DNA of 64,000 bases from Mucilaginibacter glaciei (GCF_014773245.1 NZ_JACWMX010000007.1:124001-188000), one strand, 5' to 3'; positions 17,653 through 26,642 are shown, numbered from the stretch's first letter. Numbers and translations are program-made. Notes: generated by a model not told the origin, from the letters alone.

Positions 17653-18441
17653 TTACAACGCGCTTATCGCCCTGTCCAAATGCACGTATCCTCCATCGAC
17701 ATAAACTAATTGCCCGGTTGTATGGCTTGATCTGTCGGACAGTAGAAATACTACGGTATTAGCTATTTCTTCTGTAGTGGTCATGCGGTTATCCAGTGGG
17801 ATCTTCGCCTCTATCTCTTTTCGCTTCGCATCAGGATCTGGCAAAGTACTTATCCATGATTCGTATAAGGGTGTCCAGCATTCTGCAACAACAACCGCAT
17901 TTACGCGGATGCCATATTTGAGCAATTCTACCGCCCATTCCCGGGTTAACGCATTACGGGCACCGTTTGATGCCGCATAGCCCGACGTGTTTCCCTGGCC
18001 GGTTTCGGCAGTTTTTGATGTAATATTGACAATGCTGCCCTTTGATATTTTCAAGGCTGGTAAAGAGTAATGCGCTATCAGGTAGTAATGTACCATGCTT
18101 TTATGCAGGGATGCTATAAAGCTGTCGTAATCGCCGCTTTCTAAACCTACGCCATCGTTAACGCCGGCATTATTTACCACGCCGTTAATACGGCCATATT
18201 TATCACTTATCTGCTTTACAGATCTTTCACACGCATTTGGGTCAGTTAACTCTGCAACAACCTGATCGGATTTAAACCCGAGGGCTTTTATCTCGTTAAC
18301 TACTTTCAGGTTATCTGCCTCGCTCCTGCCAATGATCACCGGGATAGCACCCTCGGCAGCTAACGCATGTACAATTCCTTCGCCAATGCCTTTAGCACCA
18401 CCTGTTACTATAAATATCTTATCAGTTAAATTCAAGTTCAT
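17653..18441 (-). CDS. SDR-family dehydrogenase, L-fucose dehydrogenase-like, with YxxxN in place of YxxxK
   Basis: A 262-residue classical-type SDR. The NAD(P) loop TGGAKGIGEGI (13-23) and NNAGV (90-94) are intact, as is Ser142. The catalytic Tyr155 is followed by Ala-Ala-Ser-Asn159 (codon AAC), so the usual Lys is Asn. The sequence around it (NALTREWAVELL) and the closing YVDGGYVHLD resemble the SDRs annotated as L-fucose dehydrogenase. It begins 11 bases after the FucP-type permease gene and is surely co-transcribed. A role in sugar oxidation following uptake is likely. Fructuronate reduction is an alternative because hexuronate genes lie near; the substrate is not settled. Confidence 0.8.
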   Translation of the reverse strand: MNLNLTDKIFIVTGGAKGIGEGIVHALAAEGAIPVIIGRSEADNLKVVNEIKALGFKSDQVVAELTDPNACERSVKQISDKYGRINGVVNNAGVNDGVGLESGDYDSFIASLHKSMVHYYLIAHYSLPALKISKGSIVNITSKTAETGQGNTSGYAASNGARNALTREWAVELLKYGIRVNAVVVAECWTPLYESWISTLPDPDAKRKEIEAKIPLDNRMTTTEEIANTVVFLLSDRSSHTTGQLVYVDGGYVHLDRAISAL

Positions 18442-18452
18442 TTTTATTCTGA

Positions 18453-19733
18453 TTAATGGCCGGCTACAATAGCCACCTTCTTCACCTTCAAATTATTTAC
18501 AGCGAACCATAAGATCATGATAAAACTAACGCCCGGCACCAGGTAAGACAGCTGGATGTTAGATGCGTCAGATATTCGCCCCATAACCGGCGGCATAATC
18601 GCACCGCCAACTATACCCATGATAACCAGCGACGAGCCCAGTTTGGTTTTGGCACCCAAATCGCGGATGCTTAACGAGAATATCGTCGGGAACATAATAG
18701 ACATAAAGAACCAAACCGCCATCAGCGTGTAAACCGCCGCCATGCCGCTTAAATTAACAGCCAATATGATCAGAAATATATTTATAATACTGTAGGTAAC
18801 CAGCAATTTTACAGGGCTAAAATACTTCATCAAAAAGGTGCCGATAAACCTGCCCGCCATAAAGCCTGCAAAAGCCAGTGGCAGGTAAATTTGCGAAGCA
18901 TCCTTTTCAGAGATCTGCGCAACCTTCTCGCTAAAGCGGATGAAAAAGCTGGTTACGCAGGCCTGCCCGCCCACATAAAAGAATATAGCCAACACGCCCG
19001 ACATGAGCTTCCTATCCTTTAATAACTCCGCAATGCGCGATCCTAACGAACGTTTTTCGTCCAAAACTTCGTCGCTGCTTTCTTCCTTGACAACCGGGAA
19101 GGTAGTGCGCCAAACCATTATGGTAACCAAAAACACTACGATACTGATCACAAGAAAAGGAACCTGAACGGATGATGCCTCTTTATTTAAATATTCATTA
19201 AGTTGCGCTGCCGACATGCCTTTTTCTTCGGCGGCTGTAAGCGTTTTACCCGACAGGATAAAGGTACCACCCATTAGGGGTGCTACGGTAGCCGCCAGTC
19301 CGTTAAACGATTGCGAGAAGTTAATCCGTTGGGTTGCGCCTTTGGGGTCGCCAATTAAGGTTATCAACGGATTAGCGGCAGTTTCTAAAAACGCCATGCC
19401 CGAGAATACTACAAATAAGGCCGACAGGAAGAAAGCGTAATTACGAACCGCAGCAGCCGGGTAGAACAATAATGCACCCACCGAGAATAGCAGCAGGCCA
19501 ATAATAATACCACCTTTGTACCCGTATTTTTTCATGAATTGCGCCGCAGGGATTGGTAGCAGGAAGTAGGCGATATAAGATGCAGAGTCGATCAACGATG
19601 ACTGAAAATCTGATAACTGGCAGGCTTTTTTGAGGTGCGGGATCAGGATCGGGTTCAAATTCAATGCGAAACCCCAGATAAAGAACAGCGAGGTTATAAG
19701 TGCAACCGCTGTGAACGTGTTATTTTTAGACAT
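18453..19733 (-). CDS. FucP-family sugar:H+ symporter (MFS)
   Basis: A 426-residue inner-membrane major facilitator with 12 predicted helices. FucP hallmarks are LFFIWGFALNLNPILIPHLKKA at the N-terminus, the MAFLETAANPLITLIGDP block and RINFSQSFNGLAATVAP near residue 140. In E. coli FucP imports L-fucose; Bacteroidota have many relatives taking other monosaccharides such as glucose, galactose or N-acetylglucosamine. The neighbouring SDR dehydrogenase argues for L-fucose or a related sugar. Upstream are 381 bases without genes containing three GGTTTACA-type motifs, which are candidate regulator sites. Confidence 0.87.
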   Translation of the reverse strand: MSKNNTFTAVALITSLFFIWGFALNLNPILIPHLKKACQLSDFQSSLIDSASYIAYFLLPIPAAQFMKKYGYKGGIIIGLLLFSVGALLFYPAAAVRNYAFFLSALFVVFSGMAFLETAANPLITLIGDPKGATQRINFSQSFNGLAATVAPLMGGTFILSGKTLTAAEEKGMSAAQLNEYLNKEASSVQVPFLVISIVVFLVTIMVWRTTFPVVKEESSDEVLDEKRSLGSRIAELLKDRKLMSGVLAIFFYVGGQACVTSFFIRFSEKVAQISEKDASQIYLPLAFAGFMAGRFIGTFLMKYFSPVKLLVTYSIINIFLIILAVNLSGMAAVYTLMAVWFFMSIMFPTIFSLSIRDLGAKTKLGSSLVIMGIVGGAIMPPVMGRISDASNIQLSYLVPGVSFIMILWFAVNNLKVKKVAIVAGH

Positions 19734-20114
19734 TAGTTATAAGCATAAATTGGTGCGCTCAATATAGCACTTTAATTTATTTCCAGCCTGTATTTCGGTG
19801 GCATCTTACAGAAAACAAAGTGACTGTCAGTTAAGTAGCGAATGTCATTGAAGCCATTTTGCCGAAATTGGGTTTACAAAGGTTTACATATTTCAATAAA
19901 TTAAATTCATATATATTTGATAATCAATAAATTATAAAATACATGGGTTTACATAAAAAAGAGCATTGATTTTAGGAAAAGCAGGCTGTGTGAGTTGGAT
20001 AGTTACAAGCTGAGTAACAATTTAATCTCCGTGAGGCCGCCGTGTTGGCGCATTGAGCCTCATTCCTTAAAAGCAATATGGTTTTGGTATCTTTGCACTC
20101 TTTATATTTTTTAA
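19734..20114. promoter_or_regulatory. Intergenic control region of the fucP-like operon and the DEAD-box gene
   Basis: 381 bases between divergent genes. It holds the 20-bp double GGTTTACA repeat (19869-19888), a third GGGTTTACA at 19945-19953, an A/T-rich stretch (19890-19940) and TATCTTTG at 20088-20095, a good -7 box for the DEAD-box gene. I see no small gene in it. Confidence 0.5.
19869..19888 (+). repeat. 20-bp repeat with doubled GGTTTACA, copy 2
   Basis: TGGGTTTACAAAGGTTTACA, identical to the minus strand of 13435-13454. Here it lies upstream of the FucP-type operon and may be a regulator site; a half copy follows at 19944-19953. Confidence 0.6.
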
Positions 20115-21431
20115 ATGGTGTGGGCAGAAAAGTTTAAGCTTAAAAAGCTATTAGTAAGATCGGTTGTTGAAGCAGGGTTTGATACCCCGAAAGAGATCCA
20201 GTTAAAAACGCTGGGCCGCATTACCGGCGGTCAGGATGTGATCGGCATCGGCCCTGAAGGGTGTGGCAAAACAACCACCTACGTGATCAGCACGATCAAC
20301 CGTTTTAACCACGATGCCGAAGGTGTACCGCGCGTGCTGATCTTAGCACCCGACCAGGAAAAGATCTTTGAAATTGTAGCCCAGTTTGACAGGCTGAACC
20401 AAAATAAATCACTGACCATTGTTACGCTGCATGCCGGTACAGGTACCGAGCAGCAGATGGACGAACTGGCCGATGGTGCCGACATCGTAATTGCAACGCC
20501 CGACCGTGCACGTGCTATTTACCTGAAGTTAGGCTTGAACCTGAACAAGGTTGAATTATTGGTTGTAGACGATGCCCACCAGATAGTAAAGAAAGGTTTA
20601 CAGTTACCTGTAGTGGAACTAGCCAACAGCATCGGTAGGGCGCAACATCTGGTGTTTAGCGAGGTTTTGCATGACAAGCTGGAGAAAATGATCGCCCCTT
20701 TCATGCATTTGCCTACTACAATTGAAGTAGAAGAACTACCTGACCAGCAAGTACCTATGCATCCGCAGATGTTATACCATGTGCCTAACTTTGGCACCAA
20801 GGTTAACTTGCTGAACTTGTTCATGTACGATGAGGAACTGTTCACCAAAACGGTAGTTTTTGCCAACACCCGCCAAACTGCCGAGACCGTTTACAAGAGC
20901 CTGCAAAACCGCATCCATAACGCGGTAGCTATATTAAACCCTACCGATTTTGAGTATAACCTGGTAAAGGATATCAGCGAGTTTAAAGCGGACGACAGTC
21001 TGCGCGTACTGATCGTAGCGAACGAAAACACCGAAAGCATCGACCTGCAAAATATCCCTTTCATTATCCATTTGGATTTGCCTGCGGATAAAGCTGTTTA
21101 TATCGAGCATGTAAGCAACCACGATGTTAATGCGGAAGATGAAACGCTTGCGTTGACCTTTGTGACCGACCTGGAACTGGACCAGGTAGTTAAAATTGAA
21201 TATACTACCGGCCAAAAAATGCAGCGCGCCGAATTACCTGAAGAATTGGTAATTGAAAAGGAACGCAAGCAAAAGGAAGCCGAAAAAGAAGCGGCCAAAA
21301 AACCTGTTAAAGCCGACCCTAACAAATACGAGCCGGGTGCAGCATTCCACGAAAAGAAGCCTGAAAATTCAAAGACTTATAATTTTAGCTCGGGATATAA
21401 AGCGAAATTGAATAATAAAAAGAAACATTAA
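20115..21431 (+). CDS. Degenerate DEAD-box helicase-like ATPase
   Basis: A 438-residue two-RecA-domain protein with DEAD-box architecture but altered motifs. Kept: a Q-motif-like TPKEIQLKTL, Walker A GPEGCGKTTT (46-55) and an IATPDRA segment. Changed: motif II is DDAH (152-155); SAT is replaced by FSEV (181-184); the motif V region is VANENTESIDL without the usual Arg-Gly; motif VI (HRIGRxGR) is replaced by EHVSNHDVN (330-338), so both arginine fingers are gone. The C-terminus is a Lys/Glu-rich tail (about 375-438) typical of RNA-binding extensions. It may bind RNA and ATP but probably not unwind normally. A -7 box lies 20 bases upstream and a terminator follows. Confidence 0.8.
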   Translation: MVWAEKFKLKKLLVRSVVEAGFDTPKEIQLKTLGRITGGQDVIGIGPEGCGKTTTYVISTINRFNHDAEGVPRVLILAPDQEKIFEIVAQFDRLNQNKSLTIVTLHAGTGTEQQMDELADGADIVIATPDRARAIYLKLGLNLNKVELLVVDDAHQIVKKGLQLPVVELANSIGRAQHLVFSEVLHDKLEKMIAPFMHLPTTIEVEELPDQQVPMHPQMLYHVPNFGTKVNLLNLFMYDEELFTKTVVFANTRQTAETVYKSLQNRIHNAVAILNPTDFEYNLVKDISEFKADDSLRVLIVANENTESIDLQNIPFIIHLDLPADKAVYIEHVSNHDVNAEDETLALTFVTDLELDQVVKIEYTTGQKMQRAELPEELVIEKERKQKEAEKEAAKKPVKADPNKYEPGAAFHEKKPENSKTYNFSSGYKAKLNNKKKH

Positions 21432-21440
21432 GAAATTTAT

Positions 21441-21467
21441 AGAGCCACAAGACATTGTGGCTCTTTT
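21441..21467 (+). terminator. Rho-independent terminator behind the DEAD-box gene
   Basis: AGAGCCACAA (21441-21450), loop GACA, TTGTGGCTCT (21455-21464), then a T run. The stem is perfect. It may also serve the convergent small gene. Confidence 0.85.
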
Positions 21468-21468
21468 G

Positions 21469-21699
21469 TTACGCAGGCATATCCTTACTGCACTCGATAT
21501 ACAGATCCTCTACCTTTTTACGGGCCCAGGGCGTTTTACGCAGGAATTTAAGACTGGAGTTAACGCTAGGGTTATCCAAAAAGCAATTGATCCGGATGCG
21601 GTAACCCATTTCGCCCCAGCCCAAATGCGCAACAAGGGCGTTCAGGATAGCTTCTAAAGTTTTACCGTGTAACGGATCTTTTGATTTGGGTTGCTCCAT
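21469..21699 (-). CDS. VF530-family (DUF2132) small protein
   Basis: A 76-residue protein matching the VF530 family: [21 protein letters not shown], then the [29 protein letters not shown] core. The family was described from a Vibrio structure with a DNA-binding-like helical fold, but its biological role is unclear. ATG 21699 (MEQPKSKDP) is chosen over an upstream in-frame start that adds 16 atypical residues. It lies between the DEAD-box gene (convergent) and the eda gene (same strand, 74 bases downstream of eda's end). Confidence 0.85.
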   Translation of the reverse strand: MEQPKSKDPLHGKTLEAILNALVAHLGWGEMGYRIRINCFLDNPSVNSSLKFLRKTPWARKKVEDLYIECSKDMPA

Positions 21700-21773
21700 A
21701 GGGCGAAAATACGATTTTAATTGAGGCTTTATGAAACGGATAAGCAAGGGGGCAATGCCATGCCAAGTTGTTG

Positions 21774-22433
21774 CTATTTACTCAACTGTACCAATTCCAA
21801 AGCCTTAACCGTATCGTTATATAACTGATCGTATAGCCTGTTATCCAGCACGTTCTTGCTAATGAGCTTGCTGCCCATGCCTACCGCACAAACCCCGGAA
21901 CGGAACCATTCGGAGATATTGCCTACCTCTATCTCTACCCCTCCCGTCGGCATAAATAACTGCCCCTGGAATAGCTCGCGGATAGATGATATAAAGGCCG
22001 GGCCCAGAATATTAGCCGGGAAGATCTTGATCAGGGCGGCCTTCTGGCTTTGCGCTAAATTAATTTCGGTAGGTGTCATACAACCGGGTATGTAAAGCAT
22101 CTTATAGCGCTCGGCAGCGCGGGCTACACCGGCATCGATAATCGGCGACACAATAAAATCGGCACCTGCATTAATAAATCGTTCTGCCTCTCCTTCAGTC
22201 TTAATCGTGCCTATCCCCAAGTGCAGATCGGGGATTTCCTTTTTGACGATCTTGCTGATAAACTCAAAGTTGCCCAAGGCTTCCTTACCACGGTTGGTAT
22301 ATTCCAGCACCCTAACCCCTGCTTTATAAAGCGTACGGATCACTTCTAAACTTACATCGGCATCTTCGTAAAAAAACAAGGGCAGCATCCCCTGTGTTAA
22401 AATGCTGTCTAAAACGGTTTCTTTACTCTTCAT
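21774..22433 (-). CDS. eda: 2-dehydro-3-deoxyphosphogluconate (KDPG) aldolase
   Basis: A 219-residue class I aldolase that cleaves KDPG to pyruvate and glyceraldehyde 3-phosphate. Visible landmarks are VLEYTNRG with the catalytic Glu, LGIGTIKT, the [10 protein letters not shown] strand and the Schiff-base Lys in [13 protein letters not shown], followed by the phosphate-binding MPTGGVE. It is the last gene of a uxaC-kdgK-eda operon; its ATG overlaps the end of kdgK by 4 bases (22430-22433), indicating translational coupling. The same enzyme can act on 4-hydroxy-2-oxoglutarate. Confidence 0.93.
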   Translation of the reverse strand: MKSKETVLDSILTQGMLPLFFYEDADVSLEVIRTLYKAGVRVLEYTNRGKEALGNFEFISKIVKKEIPDLHLGIGTIKTEGEAERFINAGADFIVSPIIDAGVARAAERYKMLYIPGCMTPTEINLAQSQKAALIKIFPANILGPAFISSIRELFQGQLFMPTGGVEIEVGNISEWFRSGVCAVGMGSKLISKNVLDNRLYDQLYNDTVKALELVQLSK

Positions 22434-23470
22434 GCTTTTATGGTGTTTGTGATTTGCTGGGCAGTTTGTGTGGTGGCATCGCTGGCAATGAACAACTTCT
22501 GGAAAGCTGCAGCAGTTGCATATTCTAACGTTTCCTGCGGGCCCAGGTTATTGTAAAAGCCGTAGATCAGCCCGGCCATAAAACAATCGCCGGTGCCTAC
22601 TTTGGCAACAAATTCAGTGGCGTGGTATTCTTGCGAATTGTAAAATTCACCTTCATAATACAGCGCGGTGTAGTAGTCGATATCGCCAGTGGCATCAAAC
22701 CTGAAGGTATTGGCAACTGCCTTACATTTTGGATATTCTGCCATGATCCTTTCTGACGATGACAAGGCCTCTTTCAGGTAAATACTCTTTTGGCCGCTCT
22801 CATGTATATCGCCTAATACCTCTATTCCCAGCATCTGTTCGGCGGCCCAAATATTGCCCATAATCACGTCGCAATACTTCACTAACTCTGGCATAACATC
22901 CTTAGGATGTTTACCATACTGCCATAACTTGGAGCGATAATTTAAATCGATTGAAATGGTGATCCCCCTTTCGGAAGCTACTTTTGAAGCCTCCATACAA
23001 ACATCCGCCACCTGCTGATTAATTGCAGGGCAAATCGCACTAAAGTGAAACCAGGTAACACCGTCTAACACCTTATCCCAATCGATCATCCCGGGTTGCA
23101 GATCGGCAAATGCTGAGTTGGCCCGGTCATAGATCAGGGCATCATGCTTCAGGTCTTTCCCCTTGGTAAGGTAGTACAAACCTACCCGGTTACCCTGATA
23201 GTAAACCGGCGTAGTATCGATATTTTTTCGACTGAGGTATTCAACGATCTGTGCAGACATGCCATTCTGCGGCAGGGCTGTAAAATATTTAGAAGGCACA
23301 TCCCACAAGGCCAAAGCCGTAGCCACATTCAATTCGGCACCGCCAATAAAAAACGGCAGCACGTTATCATTTAACCATTCGCCACCGGCATCGGGCACGA
23401 TGCGCAACAGCAGTTCACCAAATGACAGCACGGCCCCTTCTTTATAGTTTTGTTGAAGTAACCCGCTCAT
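22430..23470 (-). CDS. kdgK: 2-dehydro-3-deoxygluconokinase (PfkB family)
   Basis: A 346-residue PfkB-type kinase expected to phosphorylate KDG to KDPG. It has LSFGELLLRIVPD and the GGAELNVATALALWD sugar-binding segment at the N-terminus, and AKVGTGDCFMAGLIYGFYN near residue 290 with the catalytic Asp in GTGD. Gene order decides the substrate: the isomerase uxaC ends at the base before its start, and the KDPG aldolase overlaps its end. The product is cytoplasmic. Its ATG (23468-23470) directly abuts the uxaC stop codon. Confidence 0.92.
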   Translation of the reverse strand: MSGLLQQNYKEGAVLSFGELLLRIVPDAGGEWLNDNVLPFFIGGAELNVATALALWDVPSKYFTALPQNGMSAQIVEYLSRKNIDTTPVYYQGNRVGLYYLTKGKDLKHDALIYDRANSAFADLQPGMIDWDKVLDGVTWFHFSAICPAINQQVADVCMEASKVASERGITISIDLNYRSKLWQYGKHPKDVMPELVKYCDVIMGNIWAAEQMLGIEVLGDIHESGQKSIYLKEALSSSERIMAEYPKCKAVANTFRFDATGDIDYYTALYYEGEFYNSQEYHATEFVAKVGTGDCFMAGLIYGFYNNLGPQETLEYATAAAFQKLFIASDATTQTAQQITNTIKA

Positions 23471-24880
23471 TTATTTCTTATCAAAATCAAAGTAGTTTTT
23501 GGCATTGTAATAGCAAATATCCTGCACTATCTTGCCCGTCCATTGCAAGTCGTTGGGCAGTTCGCCATTCTCAATATCATCACCTAATAAATTGCACAAG
23601 ATCCGGCGGAAATATTCATGCCGCGGAAAGGAAAGGAAACTGCGCGAATCTGTCAGCATCCCTACCAGCCTGCTCAAAAGCCCCATGTTAGATAGCGCGT
23701 TTAATTGCTTGATCATCCCGTCCTTCTGATCCAAAAACCACCAGGCCGAACCAAACTGGATCTTGCCCGCTATCGAGCCGTCATTAAAGTTGCCGGCCAT
23801 GGTAGCTATCATTTCGTTATCTGCCGGGTTAATGTTGTAGATGATGGTTTTGGTGAGCCTGTCCTCACTGTCCAGTTTATCTAAAAAGCGGGCAAGGTTG
23901 CGGCTTTGTAAAAAGTCGCCGATGGAATCGCGGCCTGTATCAGGCCCCAAAAGCCTTAAGCCGCGTGAGCTGTTGTTGCGGATGGCCCCAATATGGAATT
24001 GCTGTACCCAGCCCTTTTCATGATCCCAAACGGCGAAGTTATACAGCATGGCCGATTTGAATTTTCCGCGCTCCACCGGGCTTAAAACCTGATCGGTCCG
24101 TATTTTGGCAAAGATTGCTACGATCTCATTGTCGGTATAATCATCGGCATACATGCGTTCCAATCCGTGGTCGGATACGCAGCAGCCATTTGCGGCAAAG
24201 TAGTGATGGCGTTTCTTCAGTGCATGCAGATAGCTTTCAAAGCTGTTTACTACCGTATCAGCCACCACCTCTAATTGGGCAATATATGTATTCATTGCCT
24301 TGGTATCGTCGCAATACATGGCCTTATCCGGCCTGAACGCGGGCAATACCTTTAAATCAAACCCGTCTTCTTTTATCTTTTGGTGGTGCTCTAGGCTATC
24401 CAGCGGGTCGTCAGTCGTACAGATCACCTCCACGTTACGCCCGGTAATAAGTTTGCGCACACTGTAGTCGCGGCTTTGCAGCTTGGCGGTGCAATCGTTG
24501 TAAATATAATCAGCTGTACCCGGCATCAGTCGCGAGTCGATCCCGAAGTAACGGCGCAGCTCTAAATGTGTCCAGTGGTATAGCGGGTTGCGCAGTGTGT
24601 AGGGTACGGTTGCCGCCCATTGCTCAAATTTCTCTTTGTCACTCTTATTGCCGGTGATGTAACTTTCATCTACCCCATTGGCCCGCATGGCCCGCCATTT
24701 ATAATGATCGCCGTTAAGCCAAACCGATGTGATATTTTCAAAATTGATATCATTGGCTATCTGGTCGGGCGGTAAATGGCAGTGGTAATCGATAATGGGC
24801 ATATCGGCTGCAAACTCATGATAGAGGCGTTTAGCAGTTTCTGTTTGCAGCAAAAAATCCTGGTCAAGGAAGTTTTTCAT
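23471..24880 (-). CDS. uxaC: Glucuronate (uronate) isomerase
   Basis: A 469-residue enzyme converting D-glucuronate to D-fructuronate (and galacturonate to tagaturonate). Typical blocks are IDYHCHLPPDQIANDI near the N-terminus (metal-binding His pair), WNGDHYKWRAMRANGV-like text at about 54-69, the TTDDPLDSLEHH segment and FGSAWWFLDQKDGM plus SDSRSFLSFPRHEYFRRILC-like text near the C-terminus. ATG 24880 (MKNFLDQDFLLQ) is chosen because the longer frame adds 19 residues not seen in the family. It is the first gene of uxaC-kdgK-eda. uxuA and uxuB are absent from the window. Confidence 0.94.
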   Translation of the reverse strand: MKNFLDQDFLLQTETAKRLYHEFAADMPIIDYHCHLPPDQIANDINFENITSVWLNGDHYKWRAMRANGVDESYITGNKSDKEKFEQWAATVPYTLRNPLYHWTHLELRRYFGIDSRLMPGTADYIYNDCTAKLQSRDYSVRKLITGRNVEVICTTDDPLDSLEHHQKIKEDGFDLKVLPAFRPDKAMYCDDTKAMNTYIAQLEVVADTVVNSFESYLHALKKRHHYFAANGCCVSDHGLERMYADDYTDNEIVAIFAKIRTDQVLSPVERGKFKSAMLYNFAVWDHEKGWVQQFHIGAIRNNSSRGLRLLGPDTGRDSIGDFLQSRNLARFLDKLDSEDRLTKTIIYNINPADNEMIATMAGNFNDGSIAGKIQFGSAWWFLDQKDGMIKQLNALSNMGLLSRLVGMLTDSRSFLSFPRHEYFRRILCNLLGDDIENGELPNDLQWTGKIVQDICYYNAKNYFDFDKK

Positions 24881-25005
24881 AACGGGTTTATAATTTGGCA
24901 AGGAAACTGTAATTATAGGATTAATCTGCCAAAGCACCCAAAACTATTGTCGAAATCGTTGTAGTGGATTTGTACAAAATACACAGCGTAGAAGTATGAG
25001 TAAAC

Positions 25006-25039
25006 AAAAAAGGCCCAAAAGCTAAGCTTACAGGCCTTT
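25006..25039 (-). terminator. Terminator for the DUF4920 gene
   Basis: AAAGGCC (25009-25015) pairs with GGCCTTT (25033-25039); the inner AAGCTAAGCTT can also pair. On the minus strand it ends in a T run (the A run before 25011). It lies 20 bases beyond the stop of the gene at 25060. Confidence 0.65.
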
Positions 25040-25059
25040 CAAAAATTTCAATCGAAGGT

Positions 25060-25533
25060 TTATTTTACCACCAAAACACCATCGGCCATAATAGATATAT
25101 CTTTTTTAGGCTCGCTGATCATTGCTATCTCTTCTATGCTTTTACCGGCGTCGGCGGCGTAATGCTTTAAGCGGGCTACCGAGGTTTCTTTTACTTTGGC
25201 CTTACCCTCAACCACTACCGTTTTGCCCACAATGTTTTGCGGCATAAAGTAGGCGTAATCTGTAAACTGCACCATAATAGGCGCACCCTTCACCTGGGCT
25301 ATCTTCATAAAACAACCTTTCTTTTTGCAAACCTCAACTACCGTACCGGTGATCTTGCCGGTATAAACAGAATCCTTGCTAAGAGTTGAATTGAGCACTT
25401 CGGTACTTACGGAATTGTCTGCGGTCAAGGTTTTACCGTAAGTGATGCCAGCCCCTGCCGGAGTGATGGTTGTTTGAGCAAAGGCTATGGTACCGAAACC
25501 AAGGCCGACGGCCAAAAGGATTATTTTTTTCAT
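25060..25533 (-). CDS. DUF4920 exported protein
   Basis: A 157-residue protein with a signal peptide (KKIILLAVGLGFGTIAFAQ) and the DUF4920 domain: an OB-like core with SVYTGKITGTVVEVCKKKGCFMKI, where the two Cys residues (KKKGCF and VVEVC) could bind a metal or form a disulfide. It continues GAPIMVQFTDYAYFMPQNIVGKTVVVEGKAK. ATG 25533 is preferred to a start 7 codons upstream because it begins the signal. It is periplasmic, single-gene with its own terminator. The molecular function of the family is not known. Confidence 0.88.
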   Translation of the reverse strand: MKKIILLAVGLGFGTIAFAQTTITPAGAGITYGKTLTADNSVSTEVLNSTLSKDSVYTGKITGTVVEVCKKKGCFMKIAQVKGAPIMVQFTDYAYFMPQNIVGKTVVVEGKAKVKETSVARLKHYAADAGKSIEEIAMISEPKKDISIMADGVLVVK

Positions 25534-25750
25534 GCTGATTCTTTTAGTGTGCAATACAAACTTAGCGATAAATTACCGAAATTTTTAACGATGTTTAACT
25601 AACAGAACCAAATGCATGTATCGGCCAGTATAATTTAATATAGTTCATCATTGCATTTATATAATCGATACAAGTAACAGAATATAAATTACTTAAATAT
25701 TTACATTTCTTTTAAGTTAATGCCCATTTTAAGGTTTTGACAACTTGTCA

Positions 25751-26359
25751 TTAGTTAATTATCCTAAAAGTAAGGTTGATCCGCTCGCTCATTGCCTTGG
25801 CAGATTTAGGGATCTGGTGCTGCCAGTTGTGTTGCAGATCGCCCTTCATAATTAACAATGAGCCATCCTCTAAATCTACGGAATACTTTAGTTTACGGTC
25901 ATCATTATGCCGCACATCAAACCGCCTTACCTGCCCAAAACTTACCGACGCGATAATGGGGTTGCTGCCTAATTCGGGCTCATCATCGGCATGCCAGGCA
26001 ACCGAATCATTGCCGTTGCGGTACAGGTTCAACAACACGCTATTGAATGTGACGCCGCATGCAGCATCCACGCGATGTTTGATAAAAAGCAATTCTTTAG
26101 TCCAGGGGTAAGGGTCGTATCTTTTGCCAGAGTAGGCGTATGTTTTATTATTATCGCCATACCAGGCGGTTAAGCGCGGGGTATTAAGCAGCTTGCCGTA
26201 CATCCGGATAGTTTCCTGGCTCCATCTAATGTTTTCTTTTAAAAGCGGCACTAATTCGCTCCCCTCCTCTTTTGTGAAAAACCCGGATCGGTAATCCATC
26301 AATTCGGAAGGTAGTTTAGGGCTTTGCAGCCCACCATCAAAAATGCTCAACTGTTCCAT
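25751..26359 (-). CDS. alkB: AlkB-like 2-oxoglutarate/Fe(II) dioxygenase
   Basis: A 202-residue dioxygenase predicted to repair alkylated DNA or RNA bases by oxidative demethylation. The Fe ligands are visible: His-x-Asp in VAWHADDEPELG, and the distal His in MKGDLQHNWQHQIPK. The 2-oxoglutarate-binding Arg residues are in SERINLTFRII at the C-terminus. The nucleotide-recognition lid contains PRLTAWYGD and YPWTKELLFIK, which resemble the ALKBH2/3-type group. It stands alone, with no ada or alkA neighbour. The gene symbol is at family level. Confidence 0.9.
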   Translation of the reverse strand: MEQLSIFDGGLQSPKLPSELMDYRSGFFTKEEGSELVPLLKENIRWSQETIRMYGKLLNTPRLTAWYGDNNKTYAYSGKRYDPYPWTKELLFIKHRVDAACGVTFNSVLLNLYRNGNDSVAWHADDEPELGSNPIIASVSFGQVRRFDVRHNDDRKLKYSVDLEDGSLLIMKGDLQHNWQHQIPKSAKAMSERINLTFRIIN

Positions 26360-26417
26360 TAGTATTTAACGTTTTCGGCATAAAAAGTGTTGTATCAAAA
26401 GATCAAAACTAATAATT

Positions 26418-26642
26418 ATGAGTTCAGCATTTGTAAAGGAGGGCGATGCCCAATGGCTGCATGAAATAGGCCCGGCGATGAACGCATTAATAGCCTTTTT
26501 GCAACGCGAAAATGGCGGCATGCGCATCTATGAACGCAAAAACTATTTTAACCCTGCAGAAGACCGGGATGTACATCAGATGAGCGATGGCCTAAGCTAT
26601 GCAAAAAGCGACGAAGGCACGTGGTATATTGTTTGGGATTAA
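26418..26642 (+). CDS. Small conserved-looking protein of unknown function
   Basis: A 74-residue soluble protein starting at ATG 26418. It has an N-terminal amphipathic helix (WLHEIGPAMNALIAFLQRENGG) and a basic, aromatic C-terminal half (RIYERKNYF, then GLSYAKSDEGTWYIVWD) suggesting a small alpha/beta fold. There is no signal peptide, membrane segment or motif I recognise. It is divergent from alkB and its stop codon directly abuts the convergent kinase-like gene. The frame and composition look like a real gene. Confidence 0.65.
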   Translation: MSSAFVKEGDAQWLHEIGPAMNALIAFLQRENGGMRIYERKNYFNPAEDRDVHQMSDGLSYAKSDEGTWYIVWD

